Assembly: GCA_017538105.1 (NCBI GenBank)
Contig: JAFYJN010000085.1
Span: forward strand, 62,001 to 126,000
DNA: 64,000 nt
Source: Prevotella sp.
GTDB taxonomy: Bacteria > Bacteroidota > Bacteroidia > Bacteroidales > Bacteroidaceae
Direction of reading: 5' to 3'
The position numbers were made by a program, and so were the translations under genes. A model generated the notes under the pieces. The model was not told the DNA's origin. It did no database searches and was given only the letters and a program-made list of their open reading frames with translations. Positions 28,596-36,297 of the stretch are shown in pieces (position 1 is the first letter of the stretch; the number at the start of each line of letters is the position of its first letter).

Positions 28596-29492
28596 ATGAC
28601 ATATTGTAGTAATTGCGGAACCGCATTGCGCGACGGAGAGAAATTCTGCCACGAATGTGGTGCGAGAGTAGAACAACCGGCAGTATCACAGGGAGATGCC
28701 TCCACGCAACCATTGGTGACACCACAGCAACCTGTGGGGATGTCGTATGGAGTGCCGCCTATACCACCTCAACAACCTGTTGGAGCACCACCGATTCCGC
28801 CACAGCCACCCATGGGCACTCCTTATGGTGCGGCACCACAACAAATGGCACAACCTATGCCACAGCAGAAAAAAGACGGGAAACGTATCGCATTAAAGGT
28901 GTTTCTTGCCTTTCTCCCCCTCATCATCGGTGTCGGAGGCTATTCCCTTTGGTATAACCTCGGCAAGAAAGCCACAGAGAACGCATTGAAACCCTCGCAG
29001 AAACAACAAGCAGAACAACCCATCACGGAAGGCGACTTGGTGATAGAGGAAAAAACGAAGGATGCCAGCAGTACAACGGAGAAACAGGAAAAGGCTTCTT
29101 CCAATGATCCGAAACCCATGCAAATAGATATCTGTACCCCGTCATCAGGAACAACGAGTGGCAAGAGTACGGTTCGTGAAAATATCCCAGTCCGTAGCAC
29201 CGCCAGACAAGGCGAGCCGATGGGCATGACCGACGAGGAATATGAAGCCACATATGGACAACGACAAAATGTGCCATCCATCTCTTCACAACAACGCCAA
29301 CAGCGCCAGGCAACCCAGCAACAGACACGTCGTCGCCGTTCAGCAGAGGAGATTGTGGGCAGTTTCGGTCCTAACACCGATGAGTCAGCCCGTGCCCGCG
29401 TGCGACAATTGAAAGCACAAGGACGCATCACCGCCGAGGAATACAACGACTGCATGCGGTATATCGACCGAAGGCGACACGCCGGACAATGA
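28596..29492 (+). CDS. Zinc-ribbon membrane protein
   Basis: A 298-residue protein that opens with a zinc ribbon (YCSNCGTALRDGEKFCHECG, four Cys at residues 4, 7, 18 and 21). A Pro/Gln-rich linker, one membrane segment (about residues 97-120) and a long, charged, low-complexity C-terminal part follow. The last 40 residues (RARVRQLKAQGRITAEEYND) look like a short helical hairpin of the SHOCT kind. There is no signal peptide; the N-terminal ribbon should be cytosolic. Proteins of this build are common in gut Bacteroidetes and of unknown function. It is next to the Pro-rich membrane protein and probably co-transcribed with it. Confidence 0.75.
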   Translation: MTYCSNCGTALRDGEKFCHECGARVEQPAVSQGDASTQPLVTPQQPVGMSYGVPPIPPQQPVGAPPIPPQPPMGTPYGAAPQQMAQPMPQQKKDGKRIALKVFLAFLPLIIGVGGYSLWYNLGKKATENALKPSQKQQAEQPITEGDLVIEEKTKDASSTTEKQEKASSNDPKPMQIDICTPSSGTTSGKSTVRENIPVRSTARQGEPMGMTDEEYEATYGQRQNVPSISSQQRQQRQATQQQTRRRRSAEEIVGSFGPNTDESARARVRQLKAQGRITAEEYNDCMRYIDRRRHAGQ

Positions 29493-29639
29493 TTATTCTT
29501 CGTTTGTACAACAAGTGGACAACGAATTAAACGAATTAATGTGAACAACGATATACGCATATTACACGAATTTGTCATTAAACAATCAGCCTTCATACAA
29601 TATAGGATGAAAAGATGAGGAAAAAGGCGGAATGATTAT

Positions 29640-29647
29640 TATCTTTG
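29640..29647 (+). promoter_or_regulatory. -7 promoter element before the secreted protein at 29678
   Basis: TAtcTTTG lies 30 bp before the ATG at 29678 and overlaps the in-frame ATG at 29645, which is therefore not the start. Confidence 0.6.
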
Positions 29648-29677
29648 CAAAAAGAAAGAACTAATACATCAACCATT

Positions 29678-30322
29678 ATGAAAAAACTATTCTATATCAT
29701 GCTGCTCACCCTGGGTATGGTTCAGGGAGCCAGCGCACAGGATGCCATCGCCAGCATCCGTAAGCACTACAACGAGACGAAGGCATCAGTTGACCTAATG
29801 ATGAAAGCTTACGAAGATCGGTGTAAAAGCATTGACGAGACGGTGGGCGAGGAAGGGTGGCCTCCGGCTTTCTACGAGACGATTGTCATGCAGAATCTGC
29901 CCGCCACGGGTCCTCACAAAGAAACATTCCGCTTTTTCTACTACGATTATGAAGACTATGAGCGCGAGGGCGGTCCCGTATTCTGGCGTAAGATCCATTT
30001 TGCCACAGTAGCATATAACTTCGCTGCCCGTGAATACTATGAGGAATATCTGTTCGATGAACAGGGGAACATACAGTTCATCTATGCCCGTAACAGCGAC
30101 ATGGACGAATATACACAACTCGACTTCCGCTTCTATTTCGACAAAGGGAAACTAGTTCACGCCATCATTCAAGGACGTAACGACATAGAGGGCGACTTCA
30201 CATCCCTTTATACAGGCAAGAACGTACCCTCGAAATACAAGGGTTCTCTCGACTATTATGTCGGTTATACCAAAAGGGTGAAAAACCTGTTCGACGCCAT
30301 CGACTCGGGGGAACACTTTTGA
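29678..30322 (+). CDS. Unrecognised secreted protein
   Basis: A 214-residue protein with a signal peptide (MKKLFYIMLLTLGMVQGASAQ). The mature part is acidic and rich in Tyr, Phe and Glu, with a pattern of amphipathic strands (FRFFYYDYEDYE, REYYEEYLFDEQGN). I do not recognise the family. It stands alone between the zinc-ribbon gene and butyrate kinase, and its coding end runs straight into a heptad repeat tract. Confidence 0.72.
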   Translation: MKKLFYIMLLTLGMVQGASAQDAIASIRKHYNETKASVDLMMKAYEDRCKSIDETVGEEGWPPAFYETIVMQNLPATGPHKETFRFFYYDYEDYEREGGPVFWRKIHFATVAYNFAAREYYEEYLFDEQGNIQFIYARNSDMDEYTQLDFRFYFDKGKLVHAIIQGRNDIEGDFTSLYTGKNVPSKYKGSLDYYVGYTKRVKNLFDAIDSGEHF

Positions 30323-30500
30323 AGGGTAAAAAGGTAAAAGGGTAAAAAGGTAAAAGGGTAAAAGGGTAAAAAGGTAAAAGGGTAAAAAGGTAAAAGGGTA
30401 AAAAGGTAAAAGGGTAAAAAAGTAAAAAGGGAAGTAAAAAGGGAAGTTAAGCACTTCGTGCAGGACAATAGTCTTGAAAGGTAAAGGGGTAAAATAGAAA
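30323..30500. repeat. GGTAAAA heptad tandem tract with a hairpin (copy 1 of a dispersed repeat)
   Basis: About 110 bp of alternating GGTAAAA/GGGTAAAA units follow the stop codon at 30322. They lead into a 50-bp element (30431-30480) with a small hairpin (GCACTTCGTGC) and GGACAATAG. The 50-bp element recurs at 41590-41639 with three mismatches. Frames through the tract give only low-complexity peptides. Confidence 0.85.
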
Positions 30501-30505
30501 TATTC

Positions 30506-30551
30506 TTAAATAGAATGGTCGAATTAAATATTCGACCATTCGCTTATTTAA
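30506..30551 (-). terminator. Terminator for butyrate kinase
   Basis: A perfect 12-bp stem (30513-30524 with 30530-30541), 5-nt loop, extended by TTAAATA (30506-30512) and TATTTAA (30545-30551). It lies about 40-85 bp beyond the buk stop codon. Confidence 0.75.
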
Positions 30552-30592
30552 AATCTGCTAACGTGGCAGAGATAGTTATTGATTTAGAGAAT

Positions 30593-31654
30593 TTAACTGT
30601 ATACTTTGATTTCCTGCTCACCCTTCATGGCGCGGTAGACGTTGGTGGCAAGGGCTGTGAGTTCGTCTTCGCCCGGATAGACGAAGACGGGGGCGAGGAA
30701 TTTTACACGCTCCGTTATGCCTTCCGAGACGAACTTGCTGTGCGACATGGCTCCCGTGAGAATGACCGCATCGACATGACCGTTGGTCACCGGCGCGAGC
30801 GAGCATAGCCAGCGCGAAATCTGGTAAACCATGGCGGAGAGAATGAGTTTTGCATGTTCGTCGCCCTCGTTGATGCGCCGCTCCACCTCACGCACATCAT
30901 TGGTGCCGAGATGAGCCGTCAGTCCACTATGCCCGTTAATCTTTCGCAGCATCTCCTTTTCCGTATATTGCCCATTGTAACACAGTTTCACCAACTGAAC
31001 GGTAGGCAACATACCTGCCCGTGAAGGAGAGAACGGTCCATCGCCACTGAGGGCATCGCTGCATTCTATTGCCCTGCCGTGGTGATGCATGGCGAACGAG
31101 ATGCCACTACCGAGGTGGCATACGATGAGATCCTGCTCCTCATATTTCACACCATGTTCACGACAATAACGCTTTGCTATCTCGCGTTGGTTGAGTGCGT
31201 GCCATATGGTCTGGTGCGGCAACTCGGGCATGCCCGTGATACGCGCCACGTCATCGAGTTCATCGACGACGCCAGGATCCACGGTGAAAGCACGGCATCC
31301 AGGAATTTCCTTAGCCATAGACAGGGCAATAAGTGAGCCGAGGTTGCAGGCATGGTGCAGACGCGGTGTCTTTGTATCCTCGATTACCTTATCATTGAGT
31401 TCGTAAACCCCACTCTCAATGGGTTTGACCAGCCCTCCACGTCCCACAATGACATCGAACTTCAAGTCGAAGCCCTGACGCAGCAGTTCCTCAATGAGTT
31501 TGTCCTTGCGGTAATCGAACTCATCCATGATGAAAGGATAGCGGCACAATTCCTCGTAGGGGTGGTTGATGGTGGCGTGCATCAAAAGTTGGTCGTCTTC
31601 AAAAACACCCACCTTTGTGGAAATCATTCCCGGGTTAATGGCAAGGATTTTCAT
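30593..31654 (-). CDS. buk: Butyrate kinase
   Basis: A 353-residue acetate/butyrate kinase family enzyme (ASKHA fold). It has the N-terminal ILAINPGMISTKVGVF phosphate-binding motif, GRGGL, VCHLGSGISFAMH and a C-terminal AVILTGAMSHSK motif, and the length of butyrate kinases. It makes ATP from butyryl-phosphate (or acts on branched-chain acyl phosphates). The usual partner phosphotransbutyrylase gene is not adjacent: the upstream neighbour is cas2. A minus-strand promoter is visible (CAA 31722-31724 and CAAAAATA 31695-31702 on the plus strand), so buk is transcribed independently of the cas genes. Confidence 0.93.
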   Translation of the reverse strand: MKILAINPGMISTKVGVFEDDQLLMHATINHPYEELCRYPFIMDEFDYRKDKLIEELLRQGFDLKFDVIVGRGGLVKPIESGVYELNDKVIEDTKTPRLHHACNLGSLIALSMAKEIPGCRAFTVDPGVVDELDDVARITGMPELPHQTIWHALNQREIAKRYCREHGVKYEEQDLIVCHLGSGISFAMHHHGRAIECSDALSGDGPFSPSRAGMLPTVQLVKLCYNGQYTEKEMLRKINGHSGLTAHLGTNDVREVERRINEGDEHAKLILSAMVYQISRWLCSLAPVTNGHVDAVILTGAMSHSKFVSEGITERVKFLAPVFVYPGEDELTALATNVYRAMKGEQEIKVYS

Positions 31655-31843
31655 AATATTTCAGGTATAGTAGGTTAACAATGGTTTTTCCGCACAAAAA
31701 TAATAAAAAAAAAGGAAACTGCAAGGAAAAATCGAGTTTTTTTCAAAGTAATAGACAAATGTGTTCCCCCAAAAAAGGAGGCAAGTGAATTGTTGGCCCT
31801 GTTATTTGCGAAACACGTCATACTCTCTTTTATGAAAGTAATT

Positions 31844-32158
31844 CTAGAAGAATTCCACATTGCCATATTTTCCATAAACAATACACTTTGACCTTTTCCT
31901 ATTAAGGCTGTGATAGATATTGCTTTCCTGACTATCAGCGGACATTATAATGCTTACATCGCAACACTTTATCGGTATGACTTTCTTTACTCGTTCTTTA
32001 TGCATATTAGCATTACCTACTGTGCCGCAATACCTGACATACAGATTCTCATGCAGTTGGAAGAATCCATCCTTAACTAATGCCTTTTGAAAAGTATCCT
32101 TTGCTTTTCGTCCCACCTTATTATAGCGAGTGAAACTAGTAACGACATAAATCCACAT
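31844..32158 (-). CDS. cas2: Cas2 CRISPR adaptation protein, without the usual catalytic Asp
   Basis: A 104-residue protein 4 bp after the cas1 stop codon. I chose the ATG at 32158 because an earlier in-frame start at 32203 would overlap cas1 and add a non-family extension. It aligns by eye with type II-C Cas2: a first strand WIYVVTSF, a FQKALVKDGFFQLHENLYVRYCG core (given here in part), ANMHKERVKKVIP, and the C-terminal strand KYGNVEFF. The Asp that normally ends strand 1 (as in FFDLPT) is replaced by Ser or Thr (VVTSFT), so nuclease activity is unlikely. That activity is not needed for integration in studied systems; Cas2 acts as a bridge between Cas1 dimers. No effector gene lies beside the pair. 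Confidence 0.85.
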   Translation of the reverse strand: MWIYVVTSFTRYNKVGRKAKDTFQKALVKDGFFQLHENLYVRYCGTVGNANMHKERVKKVIPIKCCDVSIIMSADSQESNIYHSLNRKRSKCIVYGKYGNVEFF

Positions 32159-32162
32159 ACTT

Positions 32163-33020
32163 TCAAATCGTCGGATAAACAATAACCCTACCATTTCCCT
32201 CATAAATACCTGCCAATGTAGAAGCCGTTAATGTCAATGCATCAGCAGGAATATTTTGATAGAATAATTCCAGAAGTCTCCTCTTCGATTCTCGGCACAC
32301 TTCCGTCAGTCCATCTTTCATCATTCGTATTATCTGATTGTCAACATAAGGCCTGTATGGTTCCATAACATCATCGGCCAAAGGAAACGCATCGTGACAA
32401 TTATGATGGAAGATTCCCACAAGAGGAAGTAGTCCTGCATTCATAAGACTTCTAGCCAACATAGAACGGAGCACGGCATAGCCGTAATTGAGTAGAGCAT
32501 TCGGAGGACCTCCAAACCTGTCACGAATAAAGTCCTTTCCCATTAGTTTCAACCAATAGACCCTAGCAGCCACTCCTTCTCGATTGGTGGAATCGCCACT
32601 TTTAACATTGTTGTAGTAGGTGGTAAGCAATGATTTACCAATGCCCAATTTCTCAAGCAATAAGGACTGGTTACGTATTTTAGCCTCTACGATTTGTTTC
32701 CATATTTGTTTGTTGACAGGTTTTGATGCAGCCAACTGGCATCTTATCCTTTTCGACTGCAAGGTATTAGATTCCATATCCAACAACATTGACACGGGCA
32801 TATGTTTCTCATCGCAGAACACGACGCCGATATTTAATTTCGATAATTTAGCGATGAGAGGTATCGTTATCTTGACGGAATGATTATCCACCATAATCAT
32901 TTGGATGTCCTCCAACGAGCGCAATGTCATCTCTTCTGTCTCCCTGTCGGTAATGACCAGCATACCATCTTTTAAGGAGAGTTCTTTTGGTGATTCGAAT
33001 ACTAAAGTTTGCTTTGCCAT
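32163..33020 (-). CDS. cas1: Cas1 CRISPR integrase, type II-C-like
   Basis: A 285-residue Cas1. The length and motifs match subtype II-C Cas1. The metal-binding triad is intact: Glu148 (NREGVAARVYW), His205 (GIFHHNCHDAF; His206 is adjacent) and Glu220 (LADDVMEPYRPYVD). Cas1 with Cas2 cuts and joins pre-spacer DNA into the leader-proximal repeat of an array. Here it is transcribed away from the repeats, with only 118 bp between its start codon and the first repeat. No cas9, csn2, cas4, reverse transcriptase or other effector is found in the window, which is unlike ordinary type II-C loci, where cas9 precedes cas1. Base use is more AT-rich than in the flanking metabolic genes. Confidence 0.95.
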   Translation of the reverse strand: MAKQTLVFESPKELSLKDGMLVITDRETEEMTLRSLEDIQMIMVDNHSVKITIPLIAKLSKLNIGVVFCDEKHMPVSMLLDMESNTLQSKRIRCQLAASKPVNKQIWKQIVEAKIRNQSLLLEKLGIGKSLLTTYYNNVKSGDSTNREGVAARVYWLKLMGKDFIRDRFGGPPNALLNYGYAVLRSMLARSLMNAGLLPLVGIFHHNCHDAFPLADDVMEPYRPYVDNQIIRMMKDGLTEVCRESKRRLLELFYQNIPADALTLTASTLAGIYEGNGRVIVYPTI

Positions 33021-33138
33021 TTTTCGGCTAAATTACAAAAAAATGAATGAAAAATAGAATTCTTTTATTTTTTCATTCATTTTTTGTGTATTTATAAAGA
33101 TTCTAACTATCTTTGCATGACAAAGTTACCAATTAATG
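33021..33138 (+). promoter_or_regulatory. CRISPR leader with promoter and a 17-bp inverted repeat
   Basis: An AT-rich 118-bp stretch between the divergent cas1 start codon and the first repeat. It holds a perfect 17-bp inverted repeat (33038-33054 with 33069-33085, 14-bp centre). A plus-strand promoter reads into the array: TTTG 33083-33086, 21 bp, TAtcTTTG 33108-33115, with a start near 33122, about 17 nt before repeat 1. The right arm of the inverted repeat overlaps the -33 element. It may be a binding site for a host factor or regulator that serves both directions. The in-frame ATG at 33117 would precede the transcript start and is probably not used. Confidence 0.75.
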
Positions 33139-33174
33139 GGTTCGAATACTACCTGAATCCAAACCATTGTAAGC

Positions 33175-33588
33175 GCCCTGAACAAATATTCTTGGGTAAT
33201 GGAAGCGATGAAGCCATTGACCTTTGTTACCGCGTGTTTTGTGAACCCGGCCGTGACAACGTTGTGGCCATCGACCCCACATATGGTATGTACAAGGTTT
33301 GTGCAGACATCAATAATGTGGAATATCGTCCAGTGTCATTGGACGAAAATTTCAACATTATTGCCTCCAGGTTACTTGAGCATACAGACAAACACACAAA
33401 ACTTATCTGGTTATGCTCACCCAACAACCCAACGGGCAATAGTCTTGACCGTAATGAATTGTTGACGATCATGCGACAATTCCAGGGCATTGTGGTTATC
33501 GACGAGGCGTATGGTGACTTTTCTACGAAAAATAGTTTTCGTGAAGAACTGTCTAACTACCCTCATCTCATCGTATTAAATACGATGA
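33175..33588 (+). pseudogene. hisC: Internal fragment of histidinol-phosphate aminotransferase (hisC), first interval
   Basis: Exactly 138 codons of a class I/II aminotransferase, bounded on both sides by the 36-bp repeat. It begins at [18 protein letters not shown] and runs through PTYGMYKV, the [11 protein letters not shown] pyridoxal-phosphate site region and [10 protein letters not shown]. It stops at LIVLNTM, just before the SKAWG segment with the catalytic Lys. Both the N-terminal substrate part and the C-terminal half are missing, so it cannot be an active enzyme. The frame stays open through both repeats, but the only upstream ATG precedes the transcript start. The close match to a Bacteroidales HisC suggests it was copied or taken from a host or relative chromosome. 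Confidence 0.9.
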
Positions 33589-33624
33589 GGTTCGAATACT
33601 ACCTGAATCCAAACCATTGTAAGC

Positions 33625-33705
33625 TAGTAACTGGTTCTGTTGGTCTTTTAACATTATTAGTTGCCTATCAACCTCTTGGGAGTTCTTACTGCTATTTAGT
33701 ATCAT
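33625..33705 (-). pseudogene. First 27 codons of an unknown gene, cut by repeat 2
   Basis: On the minus strand an ATG at 33705 opens a helical, polar sequence ([19 protein letters not shown] onward) that runs for 27 codons to the edge of repeat 2. It continues in frame through the repeat ([12 protein letters not shown]) to a stop six codons later. It looks like the true start of a small coiled-coil protein, but the family is unknown and the fragment is short. Confidence 0.45.
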
Positions 33706-33731
33706 CTTGAAGTTTTTTTTATAAAAAAACG

Positions 33732-33770
33732 AAAAAATCCGCTACTTATTGATTGAGTTGCGGATTTTTT
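33732..33770. terminator. Hairpin with A and T tracts in the second interval
   Basis: Perfect 11-bp arms (33732-33742 and 33760-33770, AAAAAATCCGC with its complement) flank a 17-nt loop. With A and T tracts on either side it could terminate transcription in both directions. Confidence 0.7.
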
Positions 33771-33772
33771 TG

Positions 33773-33866
33773 TACCTTTGCAGCAAAGATGCAATGTAGG
33801 AGGCATTTCACATGTCGGCATCGCAAGATGTGCAGGCTTCGGAATGACCATTTGCGTCTTTTTTTG
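33773..33866 (+). ncRNA. Candidate structured small RNA with own promoter and terminator
   Basis: A TAccTTTG -7 element (33773-33780), with ATTG 21 bp upstream, is followed by about 80 nt of nested complementarity. The stems are 33785-33794 with 33852-33861 (one G-U pair), 33802-33807 with 33843-33849 (one bulge) and 33809-33813 with 33828-33832. The outer stem runs into seven T. The minus-strand coding fragment ends at 33868, so the RNA does not overlap it. It shows no convincing match to the complement of the 36-bp repeat, so it is not an evident tracrRNA. No known RNA family is recognised; pairing was done by eye. Confidence 0.45.
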
Positions 33867-33867
33867 T

Positions 33868-34416
33868 TTATATAAACTTCATCATATAAAGCAATTCCCC
33901 ATCTGTTATTTTGCATTTGAACTCAATCGTTTGCCCCTGATATGTGACTTGGTAAACACTGAAATCGCAACTGTGATGTATTCCTGCTTCAGTTCTAATT
34001 CGGGTGGCTTCTGGAATCCATTTACTAAAATCCGTGGCAGTTTTCAACACATGTACTACATCAGGATCCCTTTTGGATTTTGCGGCGGTCTCTGTAAAGA
34101 ACACCTTTCCAACACCTATTGTGTGACCATCTGCTGTTTGTACCATGGTACGTTTAGCAGGTTGCCCGTTTATAATTGTTGGAGTTAGGTTGTTATCAGC
34201 CCATTGCGTAGCCTTTTCCCTTGCATCCCTAAATTCTTGTGGCGTCAGTCTTTGGTTGTTTCTCTGTGCCTGTGCTTGACGAATTAGACGGCAAGCAGCA
34301 CACAGTTCGTTCTCGGGAATGAAAGCGAGTTTTGCCTTCCCTTTGGCGATGTCGCAGTCGCGGCAGCGGCGTATGGTGTAGGGGTTGTAGTCGGGGAAAG
34401 TCTTTTGTTCTATTCC
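33868..34416 (-). pseudogene. C-terminal fragment of a probable phage head-morphogenesis protein
   Basis: About 182 codons running from the edge of repeat 3 to a natural stop. It has two Cys pairs (RRCRDCDIAKGKAKLAF and CAACRLIRQ), a basic middle and a compact C-terminal domain (VVHVLKTATDFSKWIPEA, FSVYQVTYQGQTIEFKCK). The latter resembles the RNase-like tails seen on phage Mu gpF/SPP1 gp7-type head proteins. The frame extends through the repeat ([12 protein letters not shown]) to an ATG at 34461, which is an accident of the junction. The N-terminal part of the gene is absent. The phage assignment is from memory of the family and moderately sure; the truncation at the repeat is certain. Confidence 0.6.
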
Positions 34417-34661
34417 GGTTCGAATACTACCTGAATCCAAACCATTGTAAGCAAAGGTCACAACCTCTCTCCCCTGCCTTCCCGAGTCCCAGAGGGAAGG
34501 TGAAAGCGGTGTGGCCGCCGCCGTGATCAGGAACCAATCACAGCAGCGGACACACGGCTTGAAGGGTGACGATTATCCCTTAAACCTTGGGAAAGAACAA
34601 GAAAGATGATGTGCAAGACACAAATGTGTGCCAAGACGAGAGATTCTTCTAAAAAATGTGT

Positions 34662-34669
34662 TATCTTTG
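34662..34669 (+). promoter_or_regulatory. -7 promoter element for the TraB/GumN gene
   Basis: TAtcTTTG lies 57-66 bp before the candidate start codons of the gene at 34726. The gene therefore carries its own promoter inside the third interval. Confidence 0.6.
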
Positions 34670-34725
34670 CATGGTATATGACAGATTAATCGGAATTTTG
34701 TGTTTTATATTCCGACAAGCAGAAT

Positions 34726-35646
34726 TTGAATGATATGAACAAAAAGACTATCCTTAGCGTTATTTCCTTTTTTGTTGTTTTCAGCGCCAACGCACAGCTT
34801 CTTTTCCGCATCAGCGGCAATGGACTGGAAAAACCGTCTTACATCCTTGGCACGATACACAATCTGTCTGGTTCGTTGCTCGACAGCATTCCGGAATATC
34901 TGGAGGCGGAGTCGCAATGTCAGCAAATGTATGTGGAGCACAAGCCCTCTGCTACCACCATGGTCGTCAGTTTAGGTGAACCAGATGGAAAACAAGTACA
35001 ACAAGAGGTGGATTATCCTGATGGCAAGAACATCTTTGATGTCATAGATGAAGAGAGTGCAGAAATTCTGGTAGAGAAATACAATGAGTATATGCACATC
35101 AATCTTTCGGACACGACTTGGAAGAGTTTGTGGAAGATTACTCCAGCCGCATTCCAGAACCTTCTTACCTCCCGTTTTTTGGCCCTGTATAGAAACAAAG
35201 GAAGTATGGATTATGAACTCATGGAAAAAGTCCAGGAACGCGGATGGAACGTGGGCCAACTTGATGACGAGAGGATAAAGTGGAATGAACTCTTCGAATA
35301 TCAAGAAAAACTGCCACAGACCATAGAGGAACAGGCAGACTCGTTGATGGCCTTTCTGAAAGACTACGAGGGACGCAAACAACAGGTGGTTAAGGATTAT
35401 GAGTCAACGTGCAAATATTGGAGAACGGGAGATTACGAAGGCTTCGTCAGTCATCTTATTCAAAATGTGAACATCTTCCCTGGTTTACTTAGAGACCGCA
35501 ACGAGAAATGGCTACCGAGAATGATAACCGCCATGTGTGAAAAGCCTACGATGTTTGTCTTCGGCTCCGCCCATCTGATAGGCGAGCATGGCATCATTCA
35601 GTTGCTCCGAGCCTCCGGGTATGAGGTTGAGCAGGTGAAGCGGTAA
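34726..35646 (+). CDS. TraB/GumN-family protein, complete, inside interval 3
   Basis: A 306-residue protein (or 303 from the ATG at 34735) with a signal peptide (FFVVFSANAQ). It starts the mature chain with LLFRISGNGLEKPSYILGTIH, the first conserved block of the TraB/GumN family. The second block, a GSAHLIGEHGIIQLL stretch with a conserved His, is near the C-terminus. Family members are metal-dependent peptidase-like proteins, several linked to envelope functions or pheromone shutdown. The role here is unknown. The gene is intact with its own promoter, unlike the cut fragments in the neighbouring intervals. Confidence 0.82.
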   Translation: MNDMNKKTILSVISFFVVFSANAQLLFRISGNGLEKPSYILGTIHNLSGSLLDSIPEYLEAESQCQQMYVEHKPSATTMVVSLGEPDGKQVQQEVDYPDGKNIFDVIDEESAEILVEKYNEYMHINLSDTTWKSLWKITPAAFQNLLTSRFLALYRNKGSMDYELMEKVQERGWNVGQLDDERIKWNELFEYQEKLPQTIEEQADSLMAFLKDYEGRKQQVVKDYESTCKYWRTGDYEGFVSHLIQNVNIFPGLLRDRNEKWLPRMITAMCEKPTMFVFGSAHLIGEHGIIQLLRASGYEVEQVKR

Positions 35647-35925
35647 GTAAGGCTTTCTTTGACAAATTAATAGTTACGACATGGAAGCCCCGGGGGTATG
35701 ACAGGAATTGCTATTACATAAATGACGCATTCAAGGGCTGCTATGATGATTATTCTATTGCCTTGAAAGATAATTGAATTCCAATATCTCCAAAGGAAGG
35801 TGATTATCTGCAGATAGAATAGGCTCAACGCCAGCATGACAGCGGATGTCTCTTCTAGTCTTGATGTATATTACTATCCAATGATTACTCGATCAATGCC
35901 TGTCTGGAATAGGTACAATCGCAGT
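35647..35925. other. Gap inside interval 3 with a possible decayed reading frame
   Basis: A 279-bp stretch without an intact gene. One plus-strand frame reads like a broken small protein (CYDDYSIALKDN, stop, then PKEGDYLQIE, stop), hinting at decay, but the pieces are too short to assign. Confidence 0.3.
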
Positions 35926-36297
35926 TCAGAAAACGCAGACCCAACCAAACCTGCGAACGATTTCACGAAGCAGGTTGCGGTCTTGGATGGGTATGGTGAG
36001 CGCAACGGTTTCATGCTGGTTGTCGTTGGATGTGGCTTTGGCTGATTCAAGGTCATACTGTGCCTGGGCTGACAACAGTAGTTTAGCAGGCAGCCCGATG
36101 GCTTCTTCTATCTTCACTGCCAAATCTGTGGAAAGAGCACGCTTCCCATTGAGTACTTCGCTCAGATGCGAGGCCTGAATGCCAAGCATCTTGGCAAATT
36201 CCTTCTGGGTGATGCCGCGCTCAACAAGTTCTGGTTTGACCATCATTCCCGGATGCACCGCCATAAACGGTGCTGGATTTTCATTTCTTGTTGCCAT
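35926..36297 (-). CDS. higA: HigA-type antitoxin
   Basis: A 123-residue Xre/HigA antitoxin. The VHPGMMVKPELVERG start and the helix-turn-helix QKEFAKMLGIQASHLSEVLN (about residues 31-50) are typical of the family. The C-terminal tail (EIVRRFGWVCVF) is less usual. It overlaps the end of the toxin gene by 17 nt, the toxin coming first, as in higBA operons. It should bind the toxin and repress the shared promoter. The pair sits in the third interval of the repeat array, and such pairs are known to stabilise chromosomal integrons and mobile elements. Confidence 0.85.
   Translation of the reverse strand: MATRNENPAPFMAVHPGMMVKPELVERGITQKEFAKMLGIQASHLSEVLNGKRALSTDLAVKIEEAIGLPAKLLLSAQAQYDLESAKATSNDNQHETVALTIPIQDRNLLREIVRRFGWVCVF

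Noticed and set aside
30152-30468. Minus-strand frames rich in Leu, Pro, Phe and Tyr
   Set aside because: They are translations of the GGTAAAA heptad tract, with no start context or complexity.
33084-33710. A chimeric protein from the leader ATG through repeat 1, hisC piece and repeat 2
   Set aside because: The ATGs used precede the predicted transcript start near 33122 and the product would lack both ends of the enzyme.
33773-33866. The candidate small RNA as a tracrRNA
   Set aside because: Only five contiguous bases (CAATG) match the complement of the 36-bp repeat; a tracrRNA needs a long anti-repeat.
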